NCBI RefSeq assembly: GCF_002080435.1
Contig: NZ_CP020539.1
Span: 434,001 to 498,000, forward strand
Direction: 5' to 3'
From: Sphingobium herbicidovorans
Lineage (GTDB): Bacteria > Pseudomonadota > Alphaproteobacteria > Sphingomonadales > Sphingomonadaceae
Length of the DNA: 64,000 bases
Position 1 is the stretch's first letter. Every line of letters begins with the position of its first letter. The position numbers and the translations under genes were made by a program. Below the pieces are notes generated by a model, which did no database searches, had not been told where the DNA came from, and saw nothing but the letters and a program-made list of their open reading frames with translations. Positions 63,761 to 64,000 of the stretch are shown one piece after another.

Positions 63761-63835
63761 TGGCTGGGGCGGCAGGATTCGAACCTGCGCATGGCGGCAT
63801 CAAAAGCCGCTGCCTTACCGCTTGGCGACGCCCCA
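63761..63835 (-). tRNA. tRNA-Gln (anticodon TTG)
   Basis: The minus strand folds as a complete tRNA: acceptor TGGGGCG with CGCCCCA, D-arm GCCAAGCGGTAAGGC, anticodon stem GCGGC-TTTTGAT-GCCGC with anticodon TTG, T-arm GCAGGTTCGAATCCTGC and an encoded CCA end (63761-63763). It faces the partial gene upstream at 63899 on the same strand. Confidence 0.95.
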
Positions 63836-63898
63836 GCATGCGTACCGGTTTTGGCCGGTGCGGATCGCCATATAGCGTGTGTTGCGGGAAAGGAAAGC

Positions 63899-64000
63899 CT
63901 AGTCATCACTGTCTGGTTCCGCCAATATGTGGGTGATGTGACCCGCTTCCTGGATGACCGGCATGAGTGCAAATAATTCTCCCGCAACCGCATCGGCATC
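63899..64000 (-). CDS. 3' end of an unidentified gene running off the window
   Basis: From the window edge the minus strand reads 33 codons without interruption (ending AGHITHILAEPDSDD) before a TAG at 63901-63899. The composition is acidic at the end and looks protein-like, and the frame ends 64 bp before tRNA-Gln. The remainder lies outside the window, so no family can be given. It may equally be a chance open frame. Confidence 0.4.
   Translation of the reverse strand, partial: DADAVAGELFALMPVIQEAGHITHILAEPDSDD

Noticed and set aside
63463..63999. 178-codon minus-strand frame at the right end
   Set aside because: It reads straight through tRNA-Gln and has tRNA-derived residues; not a credible protein.

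Overview
The window looks like a chromosomal segment of a high-GC alphaproteobacterium, most likely a sphingomonad (Sphingobium/Sphingomonas/Novosphingobium-like). This is inferred from uniformly high-GC coding, a tad/cpa pilus locus, an aerobic (CobG/CobF/CobN type) cobalamin pathway, a fused CysNC, a MucR-type regulator, GH106 and GH13 glycosidases, and intergenic palindromes of the CTGAGCTTGTCGAAG type that I associate with sphingomonads. No database search was possible, so family calls come from motifs, length and gene order.

Layout. (1) 0-9.6 kb: a minus-strand Flp/Tad pilus operon, cpaB-cpaC-cpaE-cpaF-tadB-tadC-tadD-orf-tadG-flp-tadE. (2) 9.9-16.2 kb: a universal stress protein and the conserved prkA-yeaH-spoVR (ycgB) stress-kinase module. 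(3) 16.2-43.2 kb: a near-complete aerobic vitamin B12 pathway in three blocks, each behind its own cobalamin riboswitch (about 24.7-24.9 kb minus, 33.2-33.4 kb minus, 37.8-37.9 kb plus). The blocks are cobGHIJ-(cobK inverted)-cobLEMBF; a NiCoT transporter-cobW-cobN-cobO-bluB; and a DUF1636-like gene-cobT-cobC-cobS-cobD-cbiB-cobU. Between them lie an alpha/beta hydrolase, a porin behind a three-unit Pho box, fdhD and a GH13 alpha-glucosidase. cobA, cobQ and the cobaltochelatase CobS/CobT subunits are not in the window. (4) 43.4-47.8 kb: pntAB-pntB without pntAA, a likely DNA-binding protein behind a perfect operator-like palindrome, a MucR-like regulator with a long Ala/Lys/Pro tail, a candidate structured small RNA, and hup (HU). 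(5) 48-54 kb: a PYROXD2-like FAD oxidoreductase, an SBF-type transporter, an enoyl-CoA hydratase, an MFS exporter and a TetR regulator. (6) 54.1-58.6 kb: sulfate activation (cysD-cysNC-cysQ) with a Cys-containing mini-ORF in front, then a dienelactone hydrolase. (7) 58.7-64 kb: an exported HSL-type esterase, a GH106 alpha-L-rhamnosidase-like enzyme, tRNA-Gln, and the 3' end of an unidentified gene.

Six otherwise normal genes (cpaC, spoVR, cobL, cobN, the alpha-glucosidase and cbiB) are each broken by a single -1 frameshift. In every case it sits in or beside a G/C homopolymer and is repaired by adding one G/C. This points to homopolymer under-calling in the assembly rather than six independent pseudogenes; they are annotated here as single genes across the break.

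How the parts work together: the three riboswitch-controlled blocks form one B12 regulon covering cobalt uptake, corrin ring building, cobalt insertion, adenosylation and lower-ligand assembly. Most pilus and cob genes overlap by ATGA/TGATG, implying tight translational coupling. The least-explained elements are the candidate sRNA at 47.35-47.44 kb with a 19-bp palindrome over its presumed -35 region, the inverted cobK inside the cob operon, and three mini-ORFs whose stops overlap the starts of downstream genes.
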